The position numbers and the translations under genes are program-made. Shown here piece after piece: positions 30,277-39,714 of a stretch of 64,000 nt of DNA (its first letter is position 1; each line of letters begins with the position of its first letter). The notes beneath the pieces are model-generated. The model was not told the DNA's origin. It made no database searches and was given only the letters and a program-made list of their open reading frames with translations. The DNA comes from Ruegeria aquimaris (GTDB lineage: Bacteria; Pseudomonadota; Alphaproteobacteria; Rhodobacterales; Rhodobacteraceae), in the NCBI RefSeq assembly GCF_025751555.1, contig NZ_JAOWLB010000012.1, positions 1 through 64,000 on the forward strand, read 5' to 3'.

Positions 30277-30953
30277 GGGGTAAGCCCCATCTGCCAGAAA
30301 CCGACCTCGAGTTCCGTTGCGGTGCGAAAGGTACGGCACAACCGGTTCCAACGCGGCGAGGCTTCGAAATCGGCGCCAATACGTCTTGTTAGAGCCTGAT
30401 CCATCAGTTCACCCACCGCCTTGCAGGCAGTTTGATAGTCAGGCCCGGCATAGGTATCAATCCAGCTCTTGTAGCGATCACTCGTCGCCTCTGTCGCCAG
30501 CCGCGCGCCGATCTCGCCATAGCCCATGACACAGGGTGCCAGCGCGGCCAGCAGATCGGCCAGATCGCCGCTATACCCGGCCTCGAGCACAAAGCGGGTA
30601 TAGGCGAGGTTTTCGGGCCGCTCGGGGGTGGCAAACAGCTCGTCATTCGAGATCCCCGCCGCCTCGCACACCCCGATATGGAGCTGCATTTCCTCGGCGA
30701 CCAGCGCGTTGACGGTGCCGACGGCGGCCAGCATCTCGGCATGGGTTTCGCCCTTGACCACCGCCAACGCCCATGCACGCGCGAAGTGGATCAGGAACAC
30801 ATAATCCTGCCGCAGATAGTGCAGGAAAGCATCGTGTGGCAGGCTGCCGTCCTTCATCCCCTCGACAAAGGCGTGGCGGGTATAATCCCGCCAGGGCTGG
30901 CCCGCCGCCACGCGCATCAGGCCAAAGGCACGGCCATAGTCCGGCGCGCTCAT
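30273..30953 (-). CDS. tenA: TenA-type aminopyrimidine aminohydrolase (thiaminase II)
   Basis: The 226-residue all-helical protein has the catalytic cysteine in APCVMGYGEIG (Cys141, Tyr145, Glu147) and the N-terminal DAFLHYLRQDYVFLIHFARAW. TenA converts aminomethylpyrimidine from degraded thiamine into HMP. It overlaps the binding-protein gene and the ATPase gene by 4 bases each, placing salvage and transport in one unit with ThiD, which can phosphorylate the product. Confidence 0.94.
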   Translation of the reverse strand: MSAPDYGRAFGLMRVAAGQPWRDYTRHAFVEGMKDGSLPHDAFLHYLRQDYVFLIHFARAWALAVVKGETHAEMLAAVGTVNALVAEEMQLHIGVCEAAGISNDELFATPERPENLAYTRFVLEAGYSGDLADLLAALAPCVMGYGEIGARLATEATSDRYKSWIDTYAGPDYQTACKAVGELMDQALTRRIGADFEASPRWNRLCRTFRTATELEVGFWQMGLTP

Positions 30954-31885
30954 TCAGCGCTCACGTCGATGGTGATGGCCGAGACCGGATTGACGCTGTC
31001 GATCAGGCCGGTGTCCTTCAGGAACGCCTCGAACCGGGCATAACGGCCCGCGTCGAACCCGGCGGGACGCAGCGCAAAGCGCGGCAGCGTATCGGCCCAA
31101 GCGCGCTTGTTCAGCTCGTCCTGCAATTCGGGCGAGGTGGCGGCGAAGATCTCCCAGCTGGCCTCGGGGTTGTTTACGATGAACTGCGTCGCCTTTTCGG
31201 TCGCTTCGAGGAAGCGGGCGATCTTGTCGGCATCCATCCGGTCGGGGTTGGCGACATAGATCAACTCGTCATAAGACGGCACGCCCTCTTCCTCGATGTA
31301 GAAGCAGCGGCCCGGTTCGCCTTCGATATCCATCTGATTCAACTCGAAATTTCGATAAGCACCGATCACCGCATCGACCTGCCCGCTCATCAATGCGGGC
31401 GAAAGCGAGAAGTTCACGTTGATCATCTCGACATCGCTGAGCGCGACACCGTATTTGCCCAGAACCGTGGTCAGGATCGCCTCTTCGACACCGGCGACGG
31501 AGAAGCCGATCTTCTTGCCCTTGAGGTCGGCAGGCGATTTGATCGGGCCGTTTTCCAGCACCAGCAGGCAGTTGAGCGGCGTGGCGACCAGAGTGCCGAC
31601 CCGTTTCAGCGGCAGCCCCTCGTGGATTTGCAAATGCAGCTGCGGCTGATAGCTGACCGCCAGATCGGCCTGACCTGCGGCCACCAGACGCGGCGGCGCA
31701 GAGGGGTCGGCGGGGGCCACGATTTCCACAGTTAGACCCTGTTCTGCGAAATATCCCTTTTCCTGCGCAACGATGATCGGGCCGTGGTCGGGGTTGATGA
31801 ACCAATCGAGCAGCAGGGTCATCTTGTCCTGCGCCAGGGCGGGCGTTGCAGCCAGCAACGCCAATGCGGTTACCAGGTGTTTCAT
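30950..31885 (-). CDS. thiY: periplasmic pyrimidine-precursor binding protein (ThiY/NMT1-like)
   Basis: The 311-residue protein has a signal peptide (MKHLVTALALLAATPALAQ) and an NMT1/THI5-like domain with LLLDWFINPDHGPIIVAQEKGYF at its start, the HMP-binding family pattern. It should deliver formylaminopyrimidine or HMP to the permease-ATPase pair. The start at 31885 has an AAGGA site 9 bases ahead and gives the signal peptide, unlike the longer frame. It follows thiF by 13 bases. Confidence 0.9.
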   Translation of the reverse strand: MKHLVTALALLAATPALAQDKMTLLLDWFINPDHGPIIVAQEKGYFAEQGLTVEIVAPADPSAPPRLVAAGQADLAVSYQPQLHLQIHEGLPLKRVGTLVATPLNCLLVLENGPIKSPADLKGKKIGFSVAGVEEAILTTVLGKYGVALSDVEMINVNFSLSPALMSGQVDAVIGAYRNFELNQMDIEGEPGRCFYIEEEGVPSYDELIYVANPDRMDADKIARFLEATEKATQFIVNNPEASWEIFAATSPELQDELNKRAWADTLPRFALRPAGFDAGRYARFEAFLKDTGLIDSVNPVSAITIDVSAE

Positions 31886-31898
31886 GTCGCGTTTCCTT

Positions 31899-32864
31899 TC
31901 ATGATGTGGCGGCCGCGACGAGGACGATCTCGCCGGGCCAATCCGGTTGCAACTGTTCCGCAGCGCGCCAGGCCCGGAGGCCGGTGGCGCAGCACAAAAC
32001 CAGTCGTTTTCCATTGTTAGTGTCTGCTATTGGTATTTCGGATGTCGTCATGCGCCGTGCAGATGGATGCGCCGGATGCGGCGCTTCGGCCTCGGATCGC
32101 AGCTCGAAAATGAGGTCATCGGCTGTCAGTTCCGAAGGCGCGACAAAGCGGAAAGCGGTGACCGGTTCCGGCGCGGCGTCGAAGCGAAACGTACTGTTGC
32201 GCCAGGTTTGCGCATCAACCTGCACAATCTGCCCAAGCGGTGAAGGCACCAATCCAAGCAACACCGAAAGCGCCATTTGCGCCTGAATAGAGCCTAATAT
32301 GGAGACAACCGGCCCCAGCACGCCAGCGGTCGCGCAGCTTGCTGTGCTGTCCGGTGCCTCGGGGAAGACCGCGCGCACGCTGGGCGCACCGCCGCAGAAG
32401 CCGCCCGCATAGCCGCTCAGCCCCAGAACCGAAGCGCTGATCAGAGGTTTGCCCAGCGCCAGACAGGTATCGCTGAGCAGATAGCTGGCGGCATAGCTGT
32501 CGGCGCAATCCAGCACCAGATCGGCGTTTTGACTGTTTTGTACGACGTTTTCCGGGGTGATTGACCGTTTTGTACCGGTCAGGACAATCCCGGAATTGAG
32601 CGCGCCACAGCGCTCGGCGGCGACCTCGGCCTTGGCGCGGCCGACATCCGCCTCGGTGAACAGCGTCTGCCGATGCAGGTTCGACAACTCGATGTAGTCC
32701 CCATCGAAGATATCGATCCGTCCCACCCCTGCCCCGGCAAGGATCGGTAGCGCGAACGCTGCCAGCCCCCCCGCCCCGACCACCAGCACGCGGGCACCGG
32801 CCAGTTTGGCCTGACCCTCATCCCCGACTTGCGGCAGCATCATCTGGCGGGCGTAGCGATTCAT
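31899..32864 (-). CDS. thiF: ThiF/MoeB-type adenylyltransferase with a rhodanese-like C-terminal segment
   Basis: The 321-residue protein has the E1-like nucleotide-binding start RVLVVGAGGLAAFALPILAGAG, the DxDxxxxSNLxRQ motif as IFDGDYIELSNLHRQTLF, and the downstream cysteine in CATAGVLGPVVSILG. The first CxxC zinc pair typical of MoeB/ThiF (near GGAPSVRAVFPE here) is absent. The last 50 residues include LVLCCATGLRAW, like a rhodanese active loop C-x-x-G-x-R. It should adenylate ThiS and may also supply its sulfur. The start overlaps the thiE stop by 4 bases. Confidence 0.9.
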   Translation of the reverse strand: MNRYARQMMLPQVGDEGQAKLAGARVLVVGAGGLAAFALPILAGAGVGRIDIFDGDYIELSNLHRQTLFTEADVGRAKAEVAAERCGALNSGIVLTGTKRSITPENVVQNSQNADLVLDCADSYAASYLLSDTCLALGKPLISASVLGLSGYAGGFCGGAPSVRAVFPEAPDSTASCATAGVLGPVVSILGSIQAQMALSVLLGLVPSPLGQIVQVDAQTWRNSTFRFDAAPEPVTAFRFVAPSELTADDLIFELRSEAEAPHPAHPSARRMTTSEIPIADTNNGKRLVLCCATGLRAWRAAEQLQPDWPGEIVLVAAATS

Positions 32865-33457
32865 CTGGTGGCCTCGATCCACTGGCGTACCCGTGCCTCG
32901 GGGTCGCGGTTGAGCGTGATATCGGTGACGACCGAGACGATGTCGGCCCCGGCGGCCAATACCCCCGGCGCGCGCTCGACACTCATGCCGCCGATACCGA
33001 CCAGGGGGATGGCGCCCACGCGCGCTTTCCATTCGGTGACGCGCGGCAGGCCCTGCTGGCGCCATTTCATCTGTTTCAGGATGGTCGGATAGACCGGGCC
33101 GAGGGCCACATAGTCGGGATCCATTCCCAGAACCCGCTCCAACTCGTCATCGTCATGGGTAGAGACGCCGAGCCGCAGACCCGCCTTGCGGATCGCGGGC
33201 AGATCGGCCTGATCCAGATCCTCTTGCCCCAGATGCAGCCAGTCGCAGCCCGTGTCGATGGCGGCCTGCCAATAGTCGTTGACCACCAGCACCGCACCAT
33301 GCGCGCGGCAAAGATCGCGCGCGGTGGCAATCTCGGTGCGGATCACCGCGTCGGGCTGATCCTTGATTCTCAGTTGCACCAGCTTTACCCCCAACGGCAG
33401 CATCCGGCGCAGCCAGTCGGTATGGTCGAAGATCGGATAGAACCGGTCGAGCGTCAT
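32861..33457 (-). CDS. thiE: thiamine-phosphate synthase
   Basis: The 198-residue TIM-barrel protein has [60 protein letters not shown] and [20 protein letters not shown], all typical of ThiE. It joins HMP-PP and the thiazole phosphate into thiamine phosphate. The KQMKW segment after GPVYPT differs from the common TxTK but is acceptable. It overlaps both neighbours by 4 bases. Confidence 0.95.
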   Translation of the reverse strand: MTLDRFYPIFDHTDWLRRMLPLGVKLVQLRIKDQPDAVIRTEIATARDLCRAHGAVLVVNDYWQAAIDTGCDWLHLGQEDLDQADLPAIRKAGLRLGVSTHDDDELERVLGMDPDYVALGPVYPTILKQMKWRQQGLPRVTEWKARVGAIPLVGIGGMSVERAPGVLAAGADIVSVVTDITLNRDPEARVRQWIEATR

Positions 33458-34218
33458 GACAGAAAGGCCTTTCCAATGACAGGGGTCGAGGCGCTGGCCA
33501 TATCGCGCGCCTCGATCGGGTCGGCGTGATGCGCCAGTTGCCCGGCCTGAATGGCCAGCGCCATGGCGCGTGCCATCTCCACTGGGTCGCCCGCACGGGC
33601 CACGGCGGTGTTGAGCAGGACGGCGTCATAGCCAAGCTCCATCGCGCGGGCCGCATGGCTGGGCAGGCCGATGCCCGCATCGACCACCAGCGGCACATCG
33701 GGAAACTCGGCCCGCATGGCGCGCAGCGCATATTCGTTGTTCAGCCCCCGGCCCGAGCCGATGGGCGCGCCCCAGGGCATCAGCACCTCACAGCCTGCCG
33801 CCAACAGCCGTTCGCCCACGATCAGATCGTCGGTGGTGTACGGGAACACCTGGAATCCCTCCTCGGTCAGGATGCGCGCGGCCTCGACCAGGCCGAAGAC
33901 ATCCGGTTGCAGGCTGTCGGTATGACCGATCAGTTCCAGCTTGATCCACGGCGTGCCGAACACCTCGCGCGCCATATGGGCGGTGGTCACCGCCTCTTTC
34001 ACCGTATGGCAGCCGGCGGTGTTGGGCAGGATCAGCACGCCCAGATCGCGGATCATCGACCAGAATGTCTGTCCCGCCCCGGATTCGCGCCGCAGTGACA
34101 CGGTGGCCACCCCCGCCCCGCTGGCGCGGAACGCCTGTTCCAGGATCGCGGGGCTGGGATATTGCGCGGTGCCCAGCATTAGCGGGTTCGGCAATTCGGT
34201 TCCGTAGAATGCACGCAT
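33454..34218 (-). CDS. thiG: thiazole synthase
   Basis: The 254-residue protein contains [16 protein letters not shown] with the Schiff-base lysine at about residue 93, plus [29 protein letters not shown] and [19 protein letters not shown]. ThiG makes the thiazole ring from deoxyxylulose phosphate, dehydroglycine and ThiS thiocarboxylate. It lies 3 bases after thiS and overlaps thiE by 4 bases. Confidence 0.97.
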   Translation of the reverse strand: MRAFYGTELPNPLMLGTAQYPSPAILEQAFRASGAGVATVSLRRESGAGQTFWSMIRDLGVLILPNTAGCHTVKEAVTTAHMAREVFGTPWIKLELIGHTDSLQPDVFGLVEAARILTEEGFQVFPYTTDDLIVGERLLAAGCEVLMPWGAPIGSGRGLNNEYALRAMRAEFPDVPLVVDAGIGLPSHAARAMELGYDAVLLNTAVARAGDPVEMARAMALAIQAGQLAHHADPIEARDMASASTPVIGKAFLS

Positions 34219-34221
34219 GTC

Positions 34222-34416
34222 TCAGCCCCCCTGCATCGGGGCAAGCACCTCAACCCGGTCGCCGTCGTTCAGCCGGTGCCCGCCGCGCAGGGACGAGGGC
34301 ACAAAGCTTTCGTTCACGGCCGTGGCAACGCGGCCCGACAGGCCGCATTCCACCAGCAGTGCGGCGAGGGTTTCGGCCTCGACCTCGCGCGGTTCGCCGT
34401 TAAGCACGATCTTCAT
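34222..34416 (-). CDS. thiS: sulfur carrier protein ThiS
   Basis: This 64-residue ubiquitin-like protein starts MKIVLNGEPREVEAETLAAL and ends in the required Gly-Gly (APMQGG), the site of adenylation and thiocarboxylate formation. It overlaps the 3' end of thiO by 17 bases. It works with ThiF and ThiG in the same operon. Confidence 0.95.
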   Translation of the reverse strand: MKIVLNGEPREVEAETLAALLVECGLSGRVATAVNESFVPSSLRGGHRLNDGDRVEVLAPMQGG

Positions 34417-35377
34417 CGACCAACTCCGTATGTGTGTTACTTAGCGCCAGGTCGGCCACCCCCTGCGCCAGCGCGGGCGCCAGCAGGTAGCCGTGGCGAT
34501 AAAGGCCATTGGCATAAATGGTCCGCCCCAGCCGCCGGATGCGCGGCAGGTTGTCGGGAAAGGCCGGGCGTAGATCGACGCCGATTTCTAACACTTCGGC
34601 CTCGCCAAAGGCGGGGTTCAGCGCATAAGCGGCGCTTAGCAGTTCCAGCATCGAGCGCGCTGTGATGCGGCCGCTGTCCTCACTCTCGATCATCGTAGCA
34701 CCCAGCATGTAGACATGGTCGCTGCGCGGCACGACATAAAGTGGCATGCGCGGATGTAACAGGCGAACGGGCCTTGTTAGAGCCACATCTGGCGCACGAA
34801 TGACAAGCATCTCGCCCTTGACGCCGCGCAGGTCGTGCAGCACCTCGCGCGCGTGCAGGCCACGGCAATCGATGGCATTCGCCAGCCCCGCGGGTGCGGG
34901 TTTGCGGTGAAAGGCGACGCCCTTGTCGATGAGGCCGCGATAGAGGTCCGAGAGCGCGCGGCGCGGGTCCAGATGCGCTTCGTCCGGGAAATGCAAGCCT
35001 TTGGAGAAGGTTGTCAGATCAGGCTCTAACGCGGCGATTTCGGCATGATTGACGTCGGCAAACCCGTCGGTCCGGCGGGCAAAGCGGCGCAGGTCCGGCA
35101 GATCGCGCGCATTGGCCACCACCAGCGTGCCGCACCGGGTGACGGCGGTGTGCTGCGCCCACCATGCGATGGCCTGCTGGCCCAGGCGCAACACCGGCTC
35201 TTCGGCGTTTTCATATTCGCACCAGGGCGCCAGCATGCCGCCCGCCCACCAGCTGCATCCATGTGGGCCGGGCGGGCCGGAGGGATCGAAGACCTGAACC
35301 GACGCGCCGCGCGCGACCAGCTCGGTCGCGACCGCCAACCCTGCAACGCCCGCACCTATGACCGACCAGAGCGTCAT
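34400..35377 (-). CDS. thiO: glycine oxidase ThiO
   Basis: The 325-residue flavoprotein begins MTLWSVIGAGVAGLAVATEL with the FAD GxGxxG motif and belongs to the DAO family. C-terminal VDLRPAFPDNLPRIRRLGRTIYANGLYRHGYLLAPA is typical of ThiO. It makes dehydroglycine for thiazole synthesis, the aerobic alternative to ThiH. The start at 35377 overlaps the thiD stop by 4 bases; the longer open frame (to 35545) lies inside thiD. Confidence 0.93.
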   Translation of the reverse strand: MTLWSVIGAGVAGLAVATELVARGASVQVFDPSGPPGPHGCSWWAGGMLAPWCEYENAEEPVLRLGQQAIAWWAQHTAVTRCGTLVVANARDLPDLRRFARRTDGFADVNHAEIAALEPDLTTFSKGLHFPDEAHLDPRRALSDLYRGLIDKGVAFHRKPAPAGLANAIDCRGLHAREVLHDLRGVKGEMLVIRAPDVALTRPVRLLHPRMPLYVVPRSDHVYMLGATMIESEDSGRITARSMLELLSAAYALNPAFGEAEVLEIGVDLRPAFPDNLPRIRRLGRTIYANGLYRHGYLLAPALAQGVADLALSNTHTELVDEDRA

Positions 35378-36177
35378 GCCGGCCAGACCCGATGGAAATG
35401 ATGCACCGGGCCGTGACCCTGTCCGACCTTCAGCCCGTCCGCCGCCACGATGGCGCCTTGCAGATAGGTATGCGCCTCTTGCACCGCGCCCTTCAGCGGC
35501 AGACCCTTGGCCAGACCGGCGGCAATCGCGGAACTGAGCGTGCATCCGGTGCCATGGGTGTTCTTCGTTGCCCGGCGCGGCGCGGTAAGCTCGGCCAGCA
35601 CGCCCGCCTGTGTCACCAGCAGATCATGGCACACCGTGCCCCGCCCATGTCCGCCCTTCATCAGCACGGCACCCGCGCCCAGGGCGAGCAGCGCCTGGGC
35701 CTGATCCGCCATATCGTCCAGCGTTGCCGCACCGGGCACCGCCAACAGGCGCGCCGCTTCGGGCAGGTTTGGCGTCAGCAAGGTCGCGCGCGGCAAGAGC
35801 CGTTCCCGCAGGCTGCCCACGGCCGCCTCGGCCAACAGCGCATCACCCGATTTCGCCACCATCACAGGGTCCAGAACAATAGGCCTGTCAAACCCGGCGA
35901 TGGCATCGGCAACGGCCTCGATGATATCGGGCGTCGCCAGCATGCCGATCTTGATCGACTGCACGTCAAGATCTTCCAGAACCGCATGGATCTGCGCCCG
36001 GATCACGTCGGCGGGTATTTCATGCACCGCCGTCACCGCGCGCGTGTTCTGCGCCGTTACCGCAGTGATCACCGAGGCGCCATAGACGCCCAGAGCCGAA
36101 ATCGCCTTCAGATCGGCCTGGATGCCCGCGCCGCCGCCACTGTCGGAGCCTGCAATCGTCAGGGCAATTGCCGCCAT
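35374..36177 (-). CDS. thiD: hydroxymethylpyrimidine / phosphomethylpyrimidine kinase
   Basis: The 267-residue ribokinase-like protein has ALTIAGSDSGGGAGIQADLK at the N-terminus and the C-terminal NTHGTGCTLSSAIAAGLAKG anion hole. It phosphorylates HMP and HMP-P to HMP-PP for ThiE. It is the first gene of the thiamine operon, just after the TPP riboswitch. thiC is not present in the window, so the operon either relies on a distant thiC or on the imported pyrimidine. Confidence 0.96.
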   Translation of the reverse strand: MAAIALTIAGSDSGGGAGIQADLKAISALGVYGASVITAVTAQNTRAVTAVHEIPADVIRAQIHAVLEDLDVQSIKIGMLATPDIIEAVADAIAGFDRPIVLDPVMVAKSGDALLAEAAVGSLRERLLPRATLLTPNLPEAARLLAVPGAATLDDMADQAQALLALGAGAVLMKGGHGRGTVCHDLLVTQAGVLAELTAPRRATKNTHGTGCTLSSAIAAGLAKGLPLKGAVQEAHTYLQGAIVAADGLKVGQGHGPVHHFHRVWPA

Positions 36178-36234
36178 ATCCGTTACTCCGGTTCAGGGGC
36201 AACGGGGGCATGGAAAACGTCCGATAGCGATAGA

Positions 36235-36325
36235 CCGTTCCCTACGCCGGTATTGCCCGGATCAGGTTCGATGGGTTGACGCATCCACGCCTCTCAGCCC
36301 CGACAGGGCACCCCAACGGTTGTTG
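36235..36325 (-). promoter_or_regulatory. TPP riboswitch (THI element)
   Basis: The minus strand shows the conserved order GTTGGGGTGCCC, then GGGGCTGAGAGG, CAACCC, GAACCTGATCCGG and AATACCGGCGTAGGGAA. These are the P1/P2, the CUGAGA pyrimidine-sensor loop, and the pyrophosphate-sensor helix of the TPP aptamer. It lies 57 bases upstream of thiD, so thiamine pyrophosphate should switch off the operon. The expression platform is short, which favours control of translation over termination. Confidence 0.97.
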
Positions 36326-36331
36326 GCGCGC

Positions 36332-36360
36332 ACATTCTCAGGTGACGCGACGACAATCAA
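36332..36360 (-). promoter_or_regulatory. candidate promoter of the thiamine operon
   Basis: TTGATT and GAATGT are spaced by 17 bases on the minus strand, immediately upstream of the riboswitch. The -10 hexamer is poor but the position is exactly as expected for transcription starting just before the aptamer. Confidence 0.45.
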
Positions 36361-36372
36361 GAGGGAATCGAT

Positions 36373-36405
36373 AAAAAGGGGCGAGCACCCTGTGGTACCC
36401 GCCCC
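36373..36405 (-). terminator. Rho-independent terminator of dnaKJ
   Basis: On the minus strand GGGGCG ... CGCCCC form the base of a long hairpin (inner stem GTACC/GGGTGC) followed by TTTTTAT. It lies about 65 bases downstream of the dnaJ stop, beyond repeat copy B, and just upstream of the thiamine promoter. Confidence 0.8.
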
Positions 36406-36410
36406 CTGTC

Positions 36411-36470
36411 TTCATTTCGCTGAAAATACTCCGGGGGAGTCGCCGTCAGGCGACAGGGGCAGCGCCCCCT
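36411..36470 (-). repeat. intergenic repeat, copy B (at the dnaJ stop)
   Basis: Minus-strand AGGGGGCGCTGCCCC begins at the dnaJ stop codon, then a variable centre with a GTCGCC/GGCGAC pairing, then ACTCCCCCGGAGTATTTT and a tail ending in AAATGAA. It matches copy A at both ends and in position, with the TAG stop codon running into the repeat in both genes. A separate terminator follows downstream, so the repeat itself need not be the terminator. Confidence 0.8.
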
Positions 36471-37617
36471 ATCCCTTCATCCCGTCCCAGAACGACTTGA
36501 CCGAAGAAAAGAAGCTCTTGGTCTCGGGATTGTTGTCCTCGCTCAGCTCCTCGAACTCGCGCAGCAGGTCTTTTTGCTTGCTGGTCAGGTTGACGGGGGT
36601 TTCCACCGCCAGTTCGATGAACATGTCGCCGATACCGCCGCCGCGCAGGGCGGGCATGCCCTTGCCGCGCAGGCGCATCTGACGGCCCGACTGGCTGCCG
36701 GCGGGCACCTGCACCCGGCCCCGGCCGCCGTCGATGGTCGGCACTTCGATGGCGCCGCCCAGCGCCGCCTTGGCCATGCTGACCGGTACCCGGCAATAGA
36801 GGTTCACGCCGTCGCGTTCGAACAGGTCGTGCTTGGTCACCTCGACAAAGATATAGAGATCACCCGGAGGGCCGCCGCGCATCCCGGCCTCGCCCTCGCC
36901 CGCCAGGCGGATGCGGGTGCCGGTTTCGACACCTGCGGGAATGTTCACGCTGAGCGAGCGGTCTTTCTCGACCCGGCCCGCGCCCCGGCAGGATTTGCAC
37001 GGGTTCTTGATGATCTGACCCAGGCCGGAACAGGTGGGACAGGTGCGCTCAACGGTAAAGAATCCCTGTTGCGCCCGCACCTTGCCCATGCCCGAACAGG
37101 TCGGGCAGGTGGTCGGCTCGACCCCGCCTTCGGCGCCGGTCCCTTCGCAGGCCGAACAGCTGACAGCGGTGGGCACGTTGATGGTCTTTTGCATGCCCGA
37201 GAAGGAATCCTCGAGCGTGACCCGCAGGTTATAGCGCAGGTCCGAACCGCGCGCGGCGCGGCGCCCGCCGCCAGCGCCACCGCGCTGGCCCATGAAATCT
37301 CCGAACAGATCCTCGAACACATCCGAGAACGCGCTGGAGAAATCGCCGCCGCCGAAACCGCCACCGGGACGCGCGCCCGCGCCGGTGCCGTTTTCGAACG
37401 CGGCATGGCCGAACCGGTCATAGGCTGCCTTTTTGTCGGCGTCCTTGAGAATGTCGTAAGCCTCGTTCGCTTCCTTGAACTTGGCCTCGGCATCCGGGTT
37501 GTCCTTGTTGCGGTCGGGATGCAATTCCTTGGCCTTGGTGCGGAAGGCCTTCTTGATCTCGTCCGCCGATGCGCCCTTGGACACCCCGAGCACATCGTAA
37601 TAGTCGCGTTTTGACAT
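36469..37617 (-). CDS. dnaJ: chaperone DnaJ
   Basis: The 382-residue protein starts [21 protein letters not shown] with the J domain and its HPD motif (LHPDRNKD). A Gly/Phe-rich linker covers about residues 75-120. Four CxxCxGxG zinc repeats follow at about 145-215 ([32 protein letters not shown]), then the substrate-binding C-terminal domains. It stimulates DnaK ATPase activity. The gene follows dnaK by 75 bases containing a strong hairpin. Confidence 0.97.
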   Translation of the reverse strand: MSKRDYYDVLGVSKGASADEIKKAFRTKAKELHPDRNKDNPDAEAKFKEANEAYDILKDADKKAAYDRFGHAAFENGTGAGARPGGGFGGGDFSSAFSDVFEDLFGDFMGQRGGAGGGRRAARGSDLRYNLRVTLEDSFSGMQKTINVPTAVSCSACEGTGAEGGVEPTTCPTCSGMGKVRAQQGFFTVERTCPTCSGLGQIIKNPCKSCRGAGRVEKDRSLSVNIPAGVETGTRIRLAGEGEAGMRGGPPGDLYIFVEVTKHDLFERDGVNLYCRVPVSMAKAALGGAIEVPTIDGGRGRVQVPAGSQSGRQMRLRGKGMPALRGGGIGDMFIELAVETPVNLTSKQKDLLREFEELSEDNNPETKSFFSSVKSFWDGMKG

Positions 37618-37644
37618 CCGATATTCCTTCTGCCTCAACGAATG

Positions 37645-37673
37645 CGGGCCGGTCCGGTAAGCGGACCGGCCCG
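37645..37673 (-). promoter_or_regulatory. intercistronic hairpin between dnaK and dnaJ
   Basis: A perfect 12-bp stem (CGGGCCGGTCCG / CGGACCGGCCCG) with a 5-base loop lies between the dnaK stop and dnaJ start. No T-run follows, so it is unlikely to stop transcription fully. It could protect the dnaK message and make DnaK more abundant than DnaJ. Confidence 0.65.
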
Positions 37674-37692
37674 TTCTGGCCCGGATGACCGG

Positions 37693-39606
37693 TTACTTGC
37701 GCTTGTCTTCGCCGAGATCTTCGAAATCGGCATCGACGATGTCTTCGTCGCGTCCACCTGCGTCGGCCGCTGTCGGCTCGTCATCGCCGCCTTCGGCCTG
37801 CGCCTTGTAGATCGCCTCGCCCAGTTTCATCGCCGCTTCGGTCACGTTCTGGATGCCCGACTTGATCTTGTCGGCGCTGACGCCATCCTTTTCAAGATCG
37901 TCCTTGAGCGCGGCAATGGCCAGTTCGATCGCCTCGACGGTGGTCGGGTCGACCTTGTCGCCATGCTCTTCGACCGACTTCTCGGTCGAGTGGATCAGGC
38001 TTTCGGCCTGGTTGCGCGCCTCGACCAGCGATTTGCGCGCCTTGTCGGCTTCGGCATTGTCCTCGGCATCCTTGACCATCTTTTCGATGTCCTCGTCAGA
38101 GAGACCGCCCGAGGCCTGGATGGTGATCTTGTGCTCTTTGCCGGTGCCCTTGTCCTTGGCCGAGACCGACACGATGCCGTTGGCGTCGATGTCGAATGTC
38201 ACCTCGATCTGGGGCATGCCGCGCGGTGCGGGCGGGATGTCTTCCAGATTGAACTGGCCGAGGATCTTGTTGTCGGCGGCCATTTCACGCTCGCCCTGGA
38301 ACACGCGGATGGTCACCGCGTTCTGATTGTCCTCGGCGGTCGAGAAGACCTGAGACTTCTTGGTCGGGATCGTGGTGTTGCGGTCAATGAGGCGGGTGAA
38401 CACACCGCCCAAGGTTTCGATACCCAGCGACAGCGGGGTCACGTCGAGCAGGACCACATCCTTGACGTCGCCTTGCAGAACACCTGCCTGAATGGCGGCA
38501 CCCATGGCGACAACCTCGTCCGGGTTCACGCCCTTGTGCGGCTCCTTGCCGAAGAACTTGGTCACTTCCTCGATGACCTTGGGCATGCGGGTCATACCGC
38601 CAACCAGAACCACCTCGTCAACGTCGGCAGCCGAGATGCCCGCATCCTTGAGCGCGGCTTTACAAGGGTCCATCGACTTCTTGATCAGGTCGCCCACCAG
38701 GCTTTCCAGCTTGGCACGGGTCAGCTTCATGACCATGTGCAGCGGCTGGCCGTTGGATCCCATCGAGATGAACGGCTGGTTGATCTCGGTCTGGGTGGTC
38801 GAGGAAAGCTCGATCTTTGCCTTTTCAGCGGCTTCCTTCAGGCGCTGAAGCGCCATCTTGTCCTTGCTGAGATCGACGCCATGCTCTTTCTTGAACTCCT
38901 CGGCGAGGTAGTTGACGATGCGCATGTCAAAGTCTTCGCCACCCAGGAAGGTGTCGCCGTTGGTCGATTTGACCTCGAACAGGCCGTCGTCGATTTCCAG
39001 GATGGTGACGTCAAAGGTCCCGCCGCCAAGGTCATAGACCGCGATGGTCTGGCTGTTCTTCTTGTCCAGGCCATAGGCGAGCGCGGCAGCGGTCGGTTCG
39101 TTGATGATCCGCAGCACTTCGAGACCGGCGATCTTGCCTGCGTCCTTGGTGGCCTGACGCTGGGCGTCGTTGAAATAGGCGGGCACGGTGATCACGGCCT
39201 GGGTCACATCCTCGCCCAGGTAGGATTCCGCAGTTTCCTTCATCTTGCCGAGGATAAAGGCGGAGATTTGCGAAGGCGAGTATTTCTCGTCCCGGGCTTC
39301 GACCCAGGCGTCGCCATTGCCGCCGTTCACGATGTTGAACGGCACCATTTTCTTGTCCTTGGTGACCTCGGCGTCATCGACGCGGCGGCCGATCAGGCGC
39401 TTGACACCAAAGATGGTGTTCGAGGGGTTGGTGACCGCCTGGCGTTTTGCAGGCTGCCCGACCAGTCGCTCGTCTTCGGTGAAGGCGACGATCGAGGGCG
39501 TGGTGCGTGCCCCTTCGGCGTTTTCGATGACCTTCGGCTGGGCGCCGTCCATGATGGCAACGCAGGAGTTGGTGGTGCCAAGGTCAATACCGATTACTTT
39601 TCCCAT
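37693..39606 (-). CDS. dnaK: molecular chaperone DnaK (Hsp70)
   Basis: The 637-residue protein begins [21 protein letters not shown], the Hsp70 phosphate-1 motif. It continues with the ATPase domain ([16 protein letters not shown] near residue 190), the linker [19 protein letters not shown] near residue 390 and the peptide-binding domain. The tail ends with the conserved [11 protein letters not shown]. It is the main ATP-dependent chaperone and cotranscribed with dnaJ from a heat-shock promoter. Confidence 0.99.
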   Translation of the reverse strand: MGKVIGIDLGTTNSCVAIMDGAQPKVIENAEGARTTPSIVAFTEDERLVGQPAKRQAVTNPSNTIFGVKRLIGRRVDDAEVTKDKKMVPFNIVNGGNGDAWVEARDEKYSPSQISAFILGKMKETAESYLGEDVTQAVITVPAYFNDAQRQATKDAGKIAGLEVLRIINEPTAAALAYGLDKKNSQTIAVYDLGGGTFDVTILEIDDGLFEVKSTNGDTFLGGEDFDMRIVNYLAEEFKKEHGVDLSKDKMALQRLKEAAEKAKIELSSTTQTEINQPFISMGSNGQPLHMVMKLTRAKLESLVGDLIKKSMDPCKAALKDAGISAADVDEVVLVGGMTRMPKVIEEVTKFFGKEPHKGVNPDEVVAMGAAIQAGVLQGDVKDVVLLDVTPLSLGIETLGGVFTRLIDRNTTIPTKKSQVFSTAEDNQNAVTIRVFQGEREMAADNKILGQFNLEDIPPAPRGMPQIEVTFDIDANGIVSVSAKDKGTGKEHKITIQASGGLSDEDIEKMVKDAEDNAEADKARKSLVEARNQAESLIHSTEKSVEEHGDKVDPTTVEAIELAIAALKDDLEKDGVSADKIKSGIQNVTEAAMKLGEAIYKAQAEGGDDEPTAADAGGRDEDIVDADFEDLGEDKRK

Positions 39607-39714
39607 TGTTCGATCCCTTTCTCTTCAAGGCGATGGCTCGAGACCTGAACCCGTTTTGGCATTCCGGCCCCGATCTGTTTGCGCAATGGCACTACACCAC
39701 GGCGCGTCCCGGCG

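Noticed and set aside
37642-39648. 668-codon plus-strand frame opposite dnaK
   Set aside because: dnaK on the minus strand is unambiguous; the plus frame is its shadow.
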